Source of the DNA: Mytilus californianus
Lineage: Eukaryota; Mollusca; Bivalvia; Mytilida; Mytilidae
NCBI RefSeq assembly: GCF_021869535.1
Contig: NW_026262593.1
Coordinates: 69,528,322 to 69,592,321 of the forward strand
Direction: 5' to 3'
Length of the DNA stretch: 64,000 nt
Numbering within the stretch: position 1 is the stretch's first letter; each line of letters starts with the position of its first letter. The notes under the pieces are model-generated. The model was not told the origin of the DNA. It ran no database searches and worked only from the letters and a program-made list of their open reading frames with translations. The position numbers and the translations under genes are program-made. Below, piece by piece: positions 11,420 through 22,751 of the stretch.

Positions 11420-12155
11420 CGATGGATACTACAGTATCACAGGGAAGGCGATGGATACTGACAGTATCACAGGGAATTGGGTGTTAACAGATTGACATGA
11501 AAGGGGTTACGTACTGCATGATAAAAAAGGGGATATTTACAGTATGATAGGAAAGGGGATACTTACAGTAGAACAGGGAAGGGGAAGGATACACAGTATC
11601 ACAGGGCAGTGGAGGGATACTTACAACTATCACAGGGAATGGGGTATTAACGTTACAGTTTAACAGAAAAGGGGATACTAACAGCATGAAAGGAAAGGGG
11701 ATACTTACAGTATGACAGGAACGGAGAGGGGTACTTACAGTATGAAAAGGAAGGGGAGAGCTACTGACTTACAGTATCACAGGGAAGGGGAGGGATACTG
11801 ACTTGCAGTATCATAGGGAAGGGGATGGATACTACAGTATCACAGGGAAGGCGATGGATACTGACAGTATCACAGGGAATTGGGTGTTAACAGATTGACA
11901 TGAAAGGGGTTACGTACTGCATGATAAAAAAGGGGATATTTACAGTATGATAGGAAAGGGGATACTTACAGTAGAACAGGGAAGGGGAAGGATACACAGT
12001 ATCACAGGGCAGTGGAGGGATACTTACAACTATCACAGGGAATGGGGTATTAACGTTACAGTTTAACAGAAAAGGGGATACTAACAGCATGAAAGGAAAG
12101 GGGATACTTACAGTATGACAGGAACGGAGAGGGGTACTTACAGTATGAAAAGGTA
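11420..12155. repeat. 403-bp exact tandem duplication inside the minisatellite
   Basis: The stretch from about 11423 to 11753 recurs 403 bp downstream with no visible change; both copies even give the same 67-residue translation on the minus strand. This is a recent higher-order duplication of about a dozen basic units. Confidence 0.85.
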
Positions 12156-12277
12156 GGGGAGAGATACTGACTTACAGTATCACAGGGAAGGGGAGGGATA
12201 CTGACTTGCAGTATCATAGGGAAGGGGATGGATACTGACAGTATCACAGGGAATGGGGTATTAGCAGTTTGACAGGA

Positions 12278-12517
12278 TTGATTGATTGATTGGTGTTTAA
12301 CGCCACTTTCAGCACTATTGCGCTAGTTCGTGGCGGTCAGTTTTTTTTTCTTGACGGAGGAAACTGGAGTACCCGGAGATAACCACCGACCTTCGGTAAG
12401 AAAACTGACAATCAGTCAATTAAGATTGGTGTCGGATTCGAACTAACAACCTCGGTGTTGACAAGCTAGTCATTCAGTAGTTCGACTACTAAGATCACTC
12501 GTCCACCGAGGCCCCGT
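12278..12517 (-). mobile_element. tRNA-derived SINE with Meta/Nin-type core, copy in minisatellite
   Basis: Read on the minus strand the 5' head resembles a Ser/Leu-class tRNA: a degraded A-box-like segment and a B-box-like TTCGAA stretch. A central domain with CTCCGGGTACTCCAG follows, as in the conserved Nin-DC/Meta SINE domain. The tail ends in AATCAATCAATCAAT. It is flanked by a 13-bp target-site duplication CAGTTTGACAGGA at 12265-12277 and 12518-12530, which indicates LINE-mediated retrotransposition into a minisatellite unit. Confidence 0.85.
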
Positions 12518-13697
12518 CAGTTTGACAGGAAAGGGGATACTTACAGTTTGACAGGAAAGGGGATACTCACAGTATGAAAGGGGAGGGGAGGGATACTTAC
12601 GGTATCACAGGGAAGGGCAGGGATACTTACAGTATTACAGGGAATTGGAGGAATAACAGAATGACTGGAAAAGGATACTTACAGCATGTCAGGAAATGAA
12701 AGGGGATACTTACAGTATGTCAGGAAAAGGGAGGGGTGATAAAACAATGACGGGAAATAGGATACTTGTAATATCACAGGGAAGGGGTATCAACATTATC
12801 ACAGGAAAAGAGATACTAGCAGTATGAAAGAAAAGGGGATGGATACTTACAGTATCACAAAGAAGGGGATGGATAGTTACAGTATCACAGGGAAGGGAAG
12901 GGATACTTACAGTATCACAGGGAATAGGGTATTAACAGCTTGACAGGAAAGGAGATACTTTCAGCATGACAGGAAAGGGAATACTTACAGTATGTCAGCA
13001 ACTGGAAAGGATACTTACAGTATGTCAAAAACGGGAGTGGATACTTACAGTATCACAAGGAAGGAATCACAAAAATACTAGAGAGGGATACTTACAATAT
13101 GTCAGGAAAGGGGAGGTGGTAATTACAGAATAACAGGAAAGGGGAAGGGTAATTAAAGAATGATAGGAAATTGGATATTTACAATATCACAGGAAGAAGG
13201 TATTAACAATATGACAAGAAAGGAGATACTATTTAAACAGTATGACAGGAAAGGGGATGGATACTTACAGTATCACAGGGAAGGGGAGGGATACTTACAG
13301 TATCACAGGGAGGGGAAGGGATACATACAGAATGACAGGAAAGAGGATACTTACAGTATGTCAGGAAAGGGGAGGGATAGCAACACAATGACAGGAAATG
13401 TGATACTTGCATTATCACAGAGAAGGGAGTATTAACACTTTGACAGGAAAGGAGATAATAACAGTATGACAGAAAAGGGGATGGATACCTACTGTATCAC
13501 AGGGAAGGGGAGGGATACTTACAGTATCATATGGAATAGGGTGTTAACAGTTTGACAGGAAAAGGGATACTTACAGTATGACAGGAAAGGGAATACTTAC
13601 AGTATGAATGGAAAGGGACACTGACTTACAGTATCACAGGGAAGGGGAGGGATACTAACAATATCACAGGGAATGGAGTATTAACAGTTTGACAGGA

Positions 13698-13960
13698 TTG
13701 TTGGATTGATTGATTGGTGTTTAACGCCACTTTCAGCACTATTGCGCTATTTCGTTGAGGTCTGTAATTTTTTGTTGGAGGAAGACGGAGTGCCCGGAGA
13801 AAACCATCGACTTTCGGTAGGAAAACTGACAATGCTAGTCGATTCAGATTGGAGACGAATGCACCTGTCACGTGCCGGATTCGAACTCACAAACTCAGTG
13901 TTGACAGGCTAGTGATTCAGTAGTTCGACTCCTAAGACAACTCGGTCACCGAGGCCCCGC
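13698..13960 (-). mobile_element. tRNA-derived SINE, second copy in minisatellite
   Basis: Same family and orientation as 12278-12517, with the same 13-bp flank CAGTTTGACAGGA at 13685-13697 and 13961-13973. Identical position within the basic repeat unit implies that it was copied along with the array rather than inserted independently. Confidence 0.85.
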
Positions 13961-15470
13961 CAGTTTGACAGGAAAGGGGATACCTACAGTATGACAGGAA
14001 AGGATATACTTACAGTAAGAGAGGAAAGGGAATTCTTACAGAAACAACAGGGAGGTGAGTGATACTTACAGTTTCACAAGGAAGGGCAGGGATACTAACA
14101 GAATGACAGGGGATAGGACAGAATGATATGAAACGGATACTAACAGTATGTCAGGAAAGGTGAGGGGTTATAAAACAATGATAGGAAATGTGATACTTGC
14201 AATATCACAGGGAAGGGTATATTAACAATATGACATGAAAGGAGATACTAACAGTTTGACAAAAAAGGGAATGGATACTTACAGTATCGCAGGGAAGGAA
14301 AGGGATACTTACAGTATCACAGGGAATAGGGAACTAACAGTTTGACGGGAAAGGGGATACTTACAGCATGACAGGAAAGGGGATATTTACACTATGGCAG
14401 GAACAGGGAGGGGTACTTACAGTATGAAAGGGAAGGGGAGGGATACTGACTTACAGTATTACAAGGAAGGGGAAGGACACTGACTTACAGTATCACAGGG
14501 AAGGGGAGGGATACTGACTTACAGTATCACGGGGAAGGGGAGGGATACTGACTGGCTTACAGTATCACAGTGAAGGGGAGGGATACTGACTTACAGTATC
14601 ACGGGGAAGGGGAGGGATACTGAATTACAGTATCACGGCAAAGGGGAGGGATACTGAATTACAGTATCACAGGGAGGGGAGGGATACTGACTTACAGTAT
14701 CACGGGGAAGGGGATACTGACTTACAGTATCACGGGGAAGGGGAGGGATACTGACTTACAGTATCACGGGGAAGGGAAGGGATACTGACTTACAGTATCA
14801 CGGGGAAGTGGAGGGATACTGAATTACAGTATCACGGGGAAATGGAGGGATACTAAATTACAGTATCACGGCGAAGGGGAGGGATACTGAATTACAGTAT
14901 CACAGGGAGGGGAGGAATACTGACTTACAGTATCACGGGGAAGTGGATACTGACTTACAATATCACGGGGAAGGGGAGGGATACTGACTAACATTATCAC
15001 GGGGAAGGGGAGGGATACTGACTTACAGTATCACGGGGAAGTGGAGGGAAACTGAATTACAGTATCACGGCGAAGGGGAGGGATACTGAATTACAGTATC
15101 ACAGGGAGGGGAGGGATACTGACTTACGGTATCACAGGGAAGGGGAGGGATACTAACTTACAGTATCACGGGGAAGGGGAAGGGGATACTGACTTACAGT
15201 ATCACGGGGAAAGGGAGGGATACTGACTTACAGTATCACGTGGAAGGGGAGGGAAACTGACTTATAGTATCACAAGGAAGGGGAGGGATACTGACTTACA
15301 GTATCACGGGGAAGGGGAAGGGGATACTGACTTACAGTATTACGAGGAAAGGGAGGGATACTGACTTACAGTATCACAGGGAAGGGGAGGGATACTGACT
15401 TACATTATCACGGGGAAGGGGAGGAAAACTGACAGTATCACAGGGAATGGGGTATTAACGGTTTGACAGA

Positions 15471-15535
15471 ATTGATTGATTGGTTTTTAATGCTACTTTC
15501 AGCACTATTGCGCTATTTCGTGGTGGTCAGTTTTC
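15471..15535 (-). mobile_element. Truncated SINE (tail portion only)
   Basis: Only the ATTGATTGATTGG tail and the segment through GTGGTGGTCAG remain; the sequence then jumps into minisatellite units. It was probably cut by unequal exchange in the array. Confidence 0.8.
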
Positions 15536-16333
15536 AATATCACAAGGAAGGGTATATTAACAATATGACATGAAAGGAGATACTAACAGTTTGACAAAAA
15601 AGGAAATAGATACTTACAGTAACGCAGGGAAGGGAAGGGATACTTACAGTATCACAGGGAATAGGGAACTAACAGTTTGACGGGAAAGGGGATACTTACA
15701 GCATGACAGGAAAGGGGATACTTACACTATGTCAAGAACAGGGAGGGGTACTTACAGTATGAATGGGAAGGGGATGGATACTGACTTACAGTATCACAAG
15801 GAAGGGGAAGGACACTGACTCTCAGTATCACAGGGAAGGGGAGGGATACTGACTTACAGTATCACGGGGAAGGGGAGGGATACTGACTTACAGTATCACG
15901 GGTAAGGGGAGGGATACTGAATTACAGTATCACGGCGAATGGGAGGGATACTGAATTACAGTATCACAGGGAGGGGAGGGATACTGACTTACAGTATCAC
16001 GGGGAAGGGGAAGGGGATACTGACTTACAGTATCACGGGGAAGGGGAGGGATACTGACTTCCAGTATTACGGGGAAGGGGAGGGATACCGACTTACAGTA
16101 TCACGGGGAAGGGGAGGGAAAATGACTTACAGTATCACAGGGAAGGGGGGATACTGACTTACAGTATCACGGGGAAGGGGAAGGGGATACTGACTTACAA
16201 TATCACGAGGAAAGGGAGGGATACTGACTTACAGTATCACAGGGAAGGGGAGTGATACTGACTTACATTGACACGGGGAAGGGGAGGGATACTGACAGTA
16301 TCACAGGGAATGGGGTATTAACGGTTTGACAGA

Positions 16334-16584
16334 ATTGATTGGTTGGTTTTTAATGCTTATTTCAGCACTATTGCGCTATTTCGTGGTGGTCAGTTTTCTG
16401 TAGAAAAAGCCGTAGTGCCCGGAGATAACCACTGACCGTCGGCAGGAAAAACTGACAATCCTAGTCAATTAAGATTGGAGTCGAACGCACTTGCAACGTT
16501 CCGGATTCGAACTCATCACCTTAGTGTTGACAGACTTATGATACAGTAGTTTGACTACTTAGACCACTCGGTCACCAAGGCCCC
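16334..16584 (-). mobile_element. tRNA-derived SINE, third full-length copy in minisatellite
   Basis: Same family. The flanks are GGTTTGACAGA on the left and CAGTTTGATGGA on the right, mutated versions of the same duplication, so this is another array-amplified descendant. Confidence 0.8.
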
Positions 16585-17070
16585 GTCAGTTTGATGGAAA
16601 GGGGATACTATTAGTGTGACAGGAAAGGGGATACTTACAGTATGAAAGGGGAGGGGAGGGATACTTACAGTATCACAGGGGAAGGCAGTGATACTTACCG
16701 TATCACAGGGGATTGGAGGAATAACAGAATGACAGGAAACGGATACAAACAGTATATCAGGAAAGGGGAGGAATAATAAAACAATGACAGGAAATGGAAT
16801 ACTTGCAATATCTCAGGAAAGAGGGTATTAACACTATGACAGGAAAGGAGATACTAACAGTTTGACAGGAAAAGGGATGGATACTTACAGTATCACGGGG
16901 AAGGGGAGGGATACTTACAGTCCCACATGAAATAGGGTATTAATAGTTTGATAGGAAAGGGGATACTTACATTATGTCAGGAACGGAGAGGGGTAGTTAC
17001 CGTATGAAAGGGAAAGGGGGGATACTGAATTACAGTATCACATGGAATGGGGTAGTAACGGTTTGACAGA

Positions 17071-17246
17071 ATTGATTGGTTGGTTTTTAACGCCACTTTT
17101 AGACGGCCAGTTTTTTTCTGTGGAAGAAGCCGTAGTGCCCGGAGATAACCACTGACCTTTGGCCGGATTCGAACTCATCACCTCAGTGTTGACAGACTAG
17201 TGTTACAGTAGTTCGACTACTTAGACCACTCGGCCACCGAGACCCC
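17071..17246 (-). mobile_element. Internally deleted SINE in minisatellite
   Basis: It shares flanks with the 16334 copy (GTTTGACAGA left, GTTTGATGGA right) but lacks the CAGCACTATTGCGCTATTTCG segment and part of the middle. It derives from the same lineage. Confidence 0.8.
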
Positions 17247-18375
17247 GTCAGTTTGATGGAAAGGGGATACTTTTATTATGACAGGAACGGGGATACTTAA
17301 AGTATGAAAGGGGAGAGGAGGGATACTTACAGTATCACAGGTAATTGGAGAAATAAGAGAATGACTGGAGAGGGGTAATTACAGTGTCAGGAAAGGGGAG
17401 GAGGGGTAATTATAGAATGACAGGAAAGGAAATGTGTAATTACAGAATGACAGGAAATGGGATATTTACAATATCACAGGGAAGAGTGTATTACCACTAT
17501 GAAAGGAAAGGAGATACTAACAGTATGACAGGAGAGGGGATGGATACTTACAGTATGATAAGAAAGGGGATACTTATTAAAATAACCGGAAAGGGGATAC
17601 TTGCAGTATGACCGGAAAGAGGATACTTACAGTATGATTTGAAAGCGGGTACTTACAGTATCACAGGGAAGTGGAGGGATACTAACAGTAAGATAGGATA
17701 GGGGAGGGATACTTACAGTATCAGAGAATAGGAGGGATACTTACAGTATGATACGAAAGGGGATACTTATTAAAATGACTGGAAAGGGGATACTTACAGT
17801 ATGACCGGAAAGAGGTTACTTACAGTATGATTTGAAAGCGGGTACTTACACAGGGAAGTGGAGGGATACTAACAGTAAGATAGGATAAGGGAGGGATACT
17901 TACAGTATCAGAGAATAGGAGGGATACTTACAGTATGATAGAAAAGTGGATACTTACAGTATGAGCGGAAAGGGGATAATTGCAGTATGACTGGAAAGTG
18001 GGTACTTACAGTATGACAGTAAATGGTGTACCTACAGTATGACAGTAAATGGTGTACCTACAGTATGACAGGAAATGGTGTACCTACAGTATGACAGGAA
18101 ATTGTGTACCTACAGTATGACAGGAAATGGTGTACCTACAGTATGACAGTAAATGGTGTACCTACAGTATGACAGTAAATGATGTACCAACAGTATGACA
18201 GTAAATGGTGTACCTACAGTATGACAGGAAATGGTGTACCTACAGTGAGACAGGAAATGGTGTACCTACGGTATGACAGTAAAAGGTGTACCTACAGTAT
18301 GACAATAAATGGTGTACCTATGGTATGACAGGAAATTGTGTACCTACAGTATGACAGGAAATGGTGTACCTATGG

Positions 18376-20713
18376 TATGTGTTATTAAGTAATTCAGTAT
18401 AAGTCAACCAAACTCAAACATTAAAATCTAGATAAGTTCTCAATTTTCTAAAGCATACAATGCATTTGAATCTTATTCAATTAGGGTTCAGCCATGCCTT
18501 AAACTTTTACAAGTGCATCAGTTCTCGTTTGTAATGTAACAAAACCATATTTTTCAATACCTTATGATGAACCTTAAGAAGCTTTATTCCTTTCATCACG
18601 AATTAACGCAAAAGAAATGTGCCACCTATATGATCCTATATCTTCATTTCGATAAATTATAGCTTCCGTTTTTAAATACTACGAAATTGAAAAAAAAAAT
18701 GTTTTCAAACATCACTGTAACCTTATAATTGATCTATTGGTTGTTCATTTTAATGCCTATTCCACTAGACTATCAAGGGGCAACATAAATCAATATTTCA
18801 CTTAATAAATTATATATATAGCTTTAGCATGCCTAGTTTTACTGTAAAATTAGAAAAGATGTTTTCAAAGCATGTAAAACGCCTATCTATGGGTTATATT
18901 ATTCTGTCCTACAAACGTGAGAGAAGTATACACATAGTGATCTCAATATACTTTACTTACATAAAACAGCAGCTACCATACTTTTCATTCTGAAGTCAAG
19001 CGCCTTTTAAAATAACATTTTTTATGTTTAACTGGCATATAAACGGTCAAGTTCCCTGTCCGTGTTACCTATATTTATAAACTCAAGATTTGGTTAATGT
19101 CAGGCACAAATTGCACAAATATTACAGCTATAATATAAGTGAGTAGATTTTACAAAACACCAAACTTATTTTATTTAGCACATGTTTACAACTCCTCGTA
19201 CGTCCAATCAAATTGCTGGAGTTAACCTACTAAGTTTCACAGTACATACGTTTACCGTGTAATTAGTAACTATGCATGAATGACCACAAGGTTAAGATTT
19301 CATTGTATTGTAATCATGATTTTTAAAACAAAAAAAAAGCCACTGGCTATTTTAGAATAAAATAGTGTGTCCCAAATTAAAGAAATAACGTACTGATAGT
19401 TTTCTCAATTACTTTATATCCCTTTCTATTAAAATCCTAGCTTGGTTTTAAAAAGTATTTTTGAAGAGACAAGTTACTATCATTCAAATAGAGAATAAAA
19501 GTATGGTTTTTAATACCTTGATCAGGTCCTGATCAGAACAAAAATAACTGACAGAATTGTGATCTCCTCTAAAATGCTTTTGTACAGATTCGGTGTTATT
19601 GAATTTTAATTTTCATTATGTCACGTTTATAGGAACTATGAAGTCTGGCTTATATGAATCTAGGTATTTGTCGGTGGGAAAAGAAGCACAGTTGGTTCCG
19701 ATAGTTCTGTTGAAAACCACGTCAGTAAATAATCTAATGTAATCAATTATAATGACAAATATTGGAAAAATAAAACTGTCTGTCAAAATGGTTCAACATT
19801 ATGATCAGTATCCGAAAAATCAAGCTTAAAAGTAAACAGTTTTTACAAAACTACAAAAAGCAGATTGCTCTTCGAAATGTCAGAGAAATAAAAATGTAAA
19901 CAAACTTGTTTTTTTCAAATTTGAAATGCATAAACTACTTTTCTCTTAAAAAGATATCGTTGAATATTACTGTTTAAAATAGTTTAAAGTTATTTTGATT
20001 TAGTTTAATCAAAAACTTTGCAAAAACGGTAATATTTGTAAAAATTTGATATTTCGAATCGTGAAAGATCGGGAACCGCATTTTGATGATCGTGAAAAGG
20101 ATCGTAAAAGATCTGTTGTCGCTTATTCGTTATTGCAAAAAATCAACGAAAACGATCAAATCTTTCTTTAAACAAATGATAATTTATATTTGTAATTGGT
20201 ATATCAAAAGATTGGATTTGTATGACTTATTCCGCTTCACTTTTGTTTGTGAATAGGGCTATGATGGTTCAATGCCATTGGATTATTTGATAATATCACA
20301 CCGACTAGTTTTCTTCTTACAATATAAGTCCAACTGTCCGTCCTGCATAATTTTTATATCGTTTAAAAAGTTAAGATTGTCTCATCTGAATTCCATTAAT
20401 TTTTATGCACAGTCATATCTGTAAAACGAAGATCCTTGTTGATTTTTGTAAAAATTGGGAAAAAGTTTGTTTAAAAAAAACAGCAGGAAAACAACTCCCA
20501 TCTTCCTGACTTGGGACAGGCATTTTCCTAAGAAAATGGTAGTTTAAATCTGGTTTTCTAGCTAGCTAATACGCCCACTTGTATGACAGTTGTTAAATTT
20601 TCCGTAATATTGTCAAATTGGGTAAGGAACCCACACAGACATAATTGTTTAACGTGGCTATATCTGGGATCCAGCAGCCAAAATGAGAATACAGTCAGTA
20701 TAGTAAAGCATAA
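18376..20713. other. No supported gene; AT-rich
   Basis: No exon with convincing splice sites was found. Around 20055-20120 the motif GATCGTGAAA recurs; its reverse complement TTTCACGATC appears several times at 22880-23350. Confidence 0.45.
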
Positions 20714-20717
20714 TTAC

Positions 20718-21254
20718 GGAGCCCTAAAGTGTCATGTAGATATAAATATTTTCGTTTGCCGCGGAGATTTAATCTGGTGCGCACCAGTTTGAAAAATCGT
20801 GCGCACGACTTTCAAACTTGTGCGCCTGACTTTCAAACTTGCGCGGAAGACTTTCAAAATAGTGCGCACGACTATCAAACTCGTGCTCATGGCTTTCAAA
20901 AGTGGTGTGCACGACTTTCAAGAACTGGTGCGCACGAGCGACTTTCAAACTTGTGCGTATGACTTTCAAACTGGCGCGCACGACTTTCAAAATGGTGCGC
21001 ACAACTTTCAAGCTCGTGCTCACGACTTTCAAAAATGGTGCCCACGACTTTCAAAAATGGTGCCCACGACTCTCAAAATGATGCACACTAGTTTGAAAGT
21101 CGTGCGCACCAGTTTTCAAATGTCGTCCGCACGAGATTAAAAGTCGTGTGCACGAGTTTCAAATTCGTGCGCACGATTTTTCAAGCTAGTGCGCACCAGA
21201 TTAAATCTCCGGCAAACGAAAATATTATTATTTACTTGAAACTTAAGGGGCTCC
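20718..21254. mobile_element. Fold-back MITE-like element with internal minisatellite
   Basis: Imperfect terminal inverted repeats of about 80-100 bp run inward from GGAGCCC (20718) and GGGCTCC (ending 21254). They share ATATTTTCGTTTGCC, GGAGATTTAATCTGGTGCGCACCAG and an inner stretch of GTGCGCACGA repeats. TTAC flanks both ends (20714-20717 and 21255-21258) and may be the target duplication. The interior (about 20800-21120) is 15-20 degenerate units of about 19-24 bp on GTGCGCACGACTTTCAAA. It has no coding capacity. The layout resembles fold-back transposons and bivalve tandem-core MITEs. Confidence 0.75.
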
Positions 21255-21258
21255 TTAC

Positions 21259-22091
21259 ACAATGACATATACACGTTCCCGATAAAATACAAAAAAAAAA
21301 GTAAATATAAATACAAGGGTATACAAAATGAAACAACACTATAAAAACCGAATCGCATCTCTGGACCAACCCACATAAGGAACGCCAAAAGCCAAAAACC
21401 TTAAAGCTGGATGCACATATACCGAACCACGTCAAGAGGCATACGATCAAATGGAACATATTAGTACAAAGACAAATACATTGAAAACTGTTAAGTAGAT
21501 AAAATGCTACATAGAGTCAGCACAGAGATGTTCTTTCACAAAACTCTAGCTCATTATTTTTTTACAAACTCTGAATAGCAGCTGCAAGCTCCTGAAAATC
21601 GTATGAGTTGAGAAATGTATACTCCATTCGCGGATGAAGTTGGTAAATCGCTGATAAGGTGAGAAAAGTTGATAATTTCAATATCATCTCGTTTGTCATA
21701 GACTCTGGTATTGAGATGACCGCTGTAGTCAAATTCGGGATATATGTCTAAAAAATAAGGCCGAGGAAGCTGTATGACTATTAATTGGACCCAATTAGAA
21801 ACGTTTGTATTGTTAATGGAAAAAACATCTTCAATACACCTGTATGGAAAATGAAATATTATAGCTTCTTTGATCTAACCCTTACGAAAGTAAAAACGTA
21901 CACATTAAGACATTTCCAAAGGAAGACCACCAGACCCCCTCTCGCTTCACTCATTTGTGGATGAATAACGCATTATATATACAAAGATATTTCCTTTTCG
22001 ACAATTTACGCTCCTGAAGGTCTTATTATCTTGGATACCTAGTTACATATAGCATTGCCTCTTAAATGAAAAAAGGTCTAAATATGGGTAA
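21259..22091. other. No supported gene
   Basis: AT-rich sequence. Overlapping minus-strand open frames at 21137-21459 run into the fold-back element and show no protein-family signature. Confidence 0.45.
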
Positions 22092-22735
22092 ATATATATT
22101 TACCCATATTTATAAACAAGTCTAAATTGAAAACAACGTTCAAACCTATGATTGCGTTGGATAAAAACCGCAATAAGTGTGCATGCAAAACAAATTTCTG
22201 GGTAGAGGGGTCTAAATACAGCACAAACAACATTTTCCAAAAGACCAAAAAAGTGAAAAAGTATATTTTAACAAAACGCATTTGACTAGCAGGTCGAACA
22301 ACAGATGTTCTTAAACCCTGCTGACTGCCATGGCGATTGCCAAATAAACGGATTACCAGCTGTAGCAAAATGGATCTTTATTATTAATTTATTACCAAAC
22401 AGAAAACAATAAACTTGCGGAAAAGATGGTATACCGCAAACATAAGGTGCAAAAATTGGTACACCATATCCGGATTTCGACAATTAATGTCTTTACAGTG
22501 ATGTTATGAATCGAAACGGTATTTGGAAAGCAATTTATTTTACCTCAATTTAGGATTGACTCTTGAATTTTGAAGAGTCGAAATAGGAGGAACAGATTAT
22601 ATAAACCCAAAGGCAAATATAATACAAGCCCAAACGAAAAAATATAAACAAGTCTAAATTGAAAACAACGTTCAAACCTATGATTGCGTTGGATAAAAAC
22701 CGCAATTTTTATACGTGTGCATTTTACCCATATTT
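22092..22735 (-). repeat. Inverted, rearranged copy of the 534-bp satellite (about 1.2 units)
   Basis: The reverse complement matches the units at 28007-30087, sharing the Asn-Arg-His-Gly-Ser-Gln frame, GATTGCGTTGGATAAAAACCG twice, and GACTCTT...AAGAGTC. It is more diverged and is bordered by TA-rich tracts on both sides (22085-22100 and 22738-22750), like the main array. Confidence 0.85.
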
Positions 22736-22751
22736 ATGTATATATATATCA

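Larger units (their letters stand above)
10720..18375. repeat. 7.6-kb purine-rich minisatellite array with several unit types
   Basis: Units of about 26-37 bp are built on CTTACAGTAT(G/C)ACAGG followed by AAGGGGA or GAAGGGGAGGGATA. Three zones are visible. Mixed 26-33-bp units dominate to about 14440. About 34-bp units with CTGACTTACAGTATCACGGG fill 14440-15460 and 15780-16320. A homogeneous 26-bp zone (ACAGGAAATGGTGTACCTAC) occupies 17995-18375. G-runs are all on the plus strand, so the array is strongly strand-asymmetric. Open frames on both strands simply translate the repeat and are not genes. SINE copies are embedded at five places. Confidence 0.95.

Noticed and set aside
11028-17611. 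Many open frames of 60-91 residues on both strands, some identical to one another
   Set aside because: They translate minisatellite units (repeats such as VSIPPLPCDTV or YSITGKG), occur on both strands and follow the DNA period. There are no splice or start signals.
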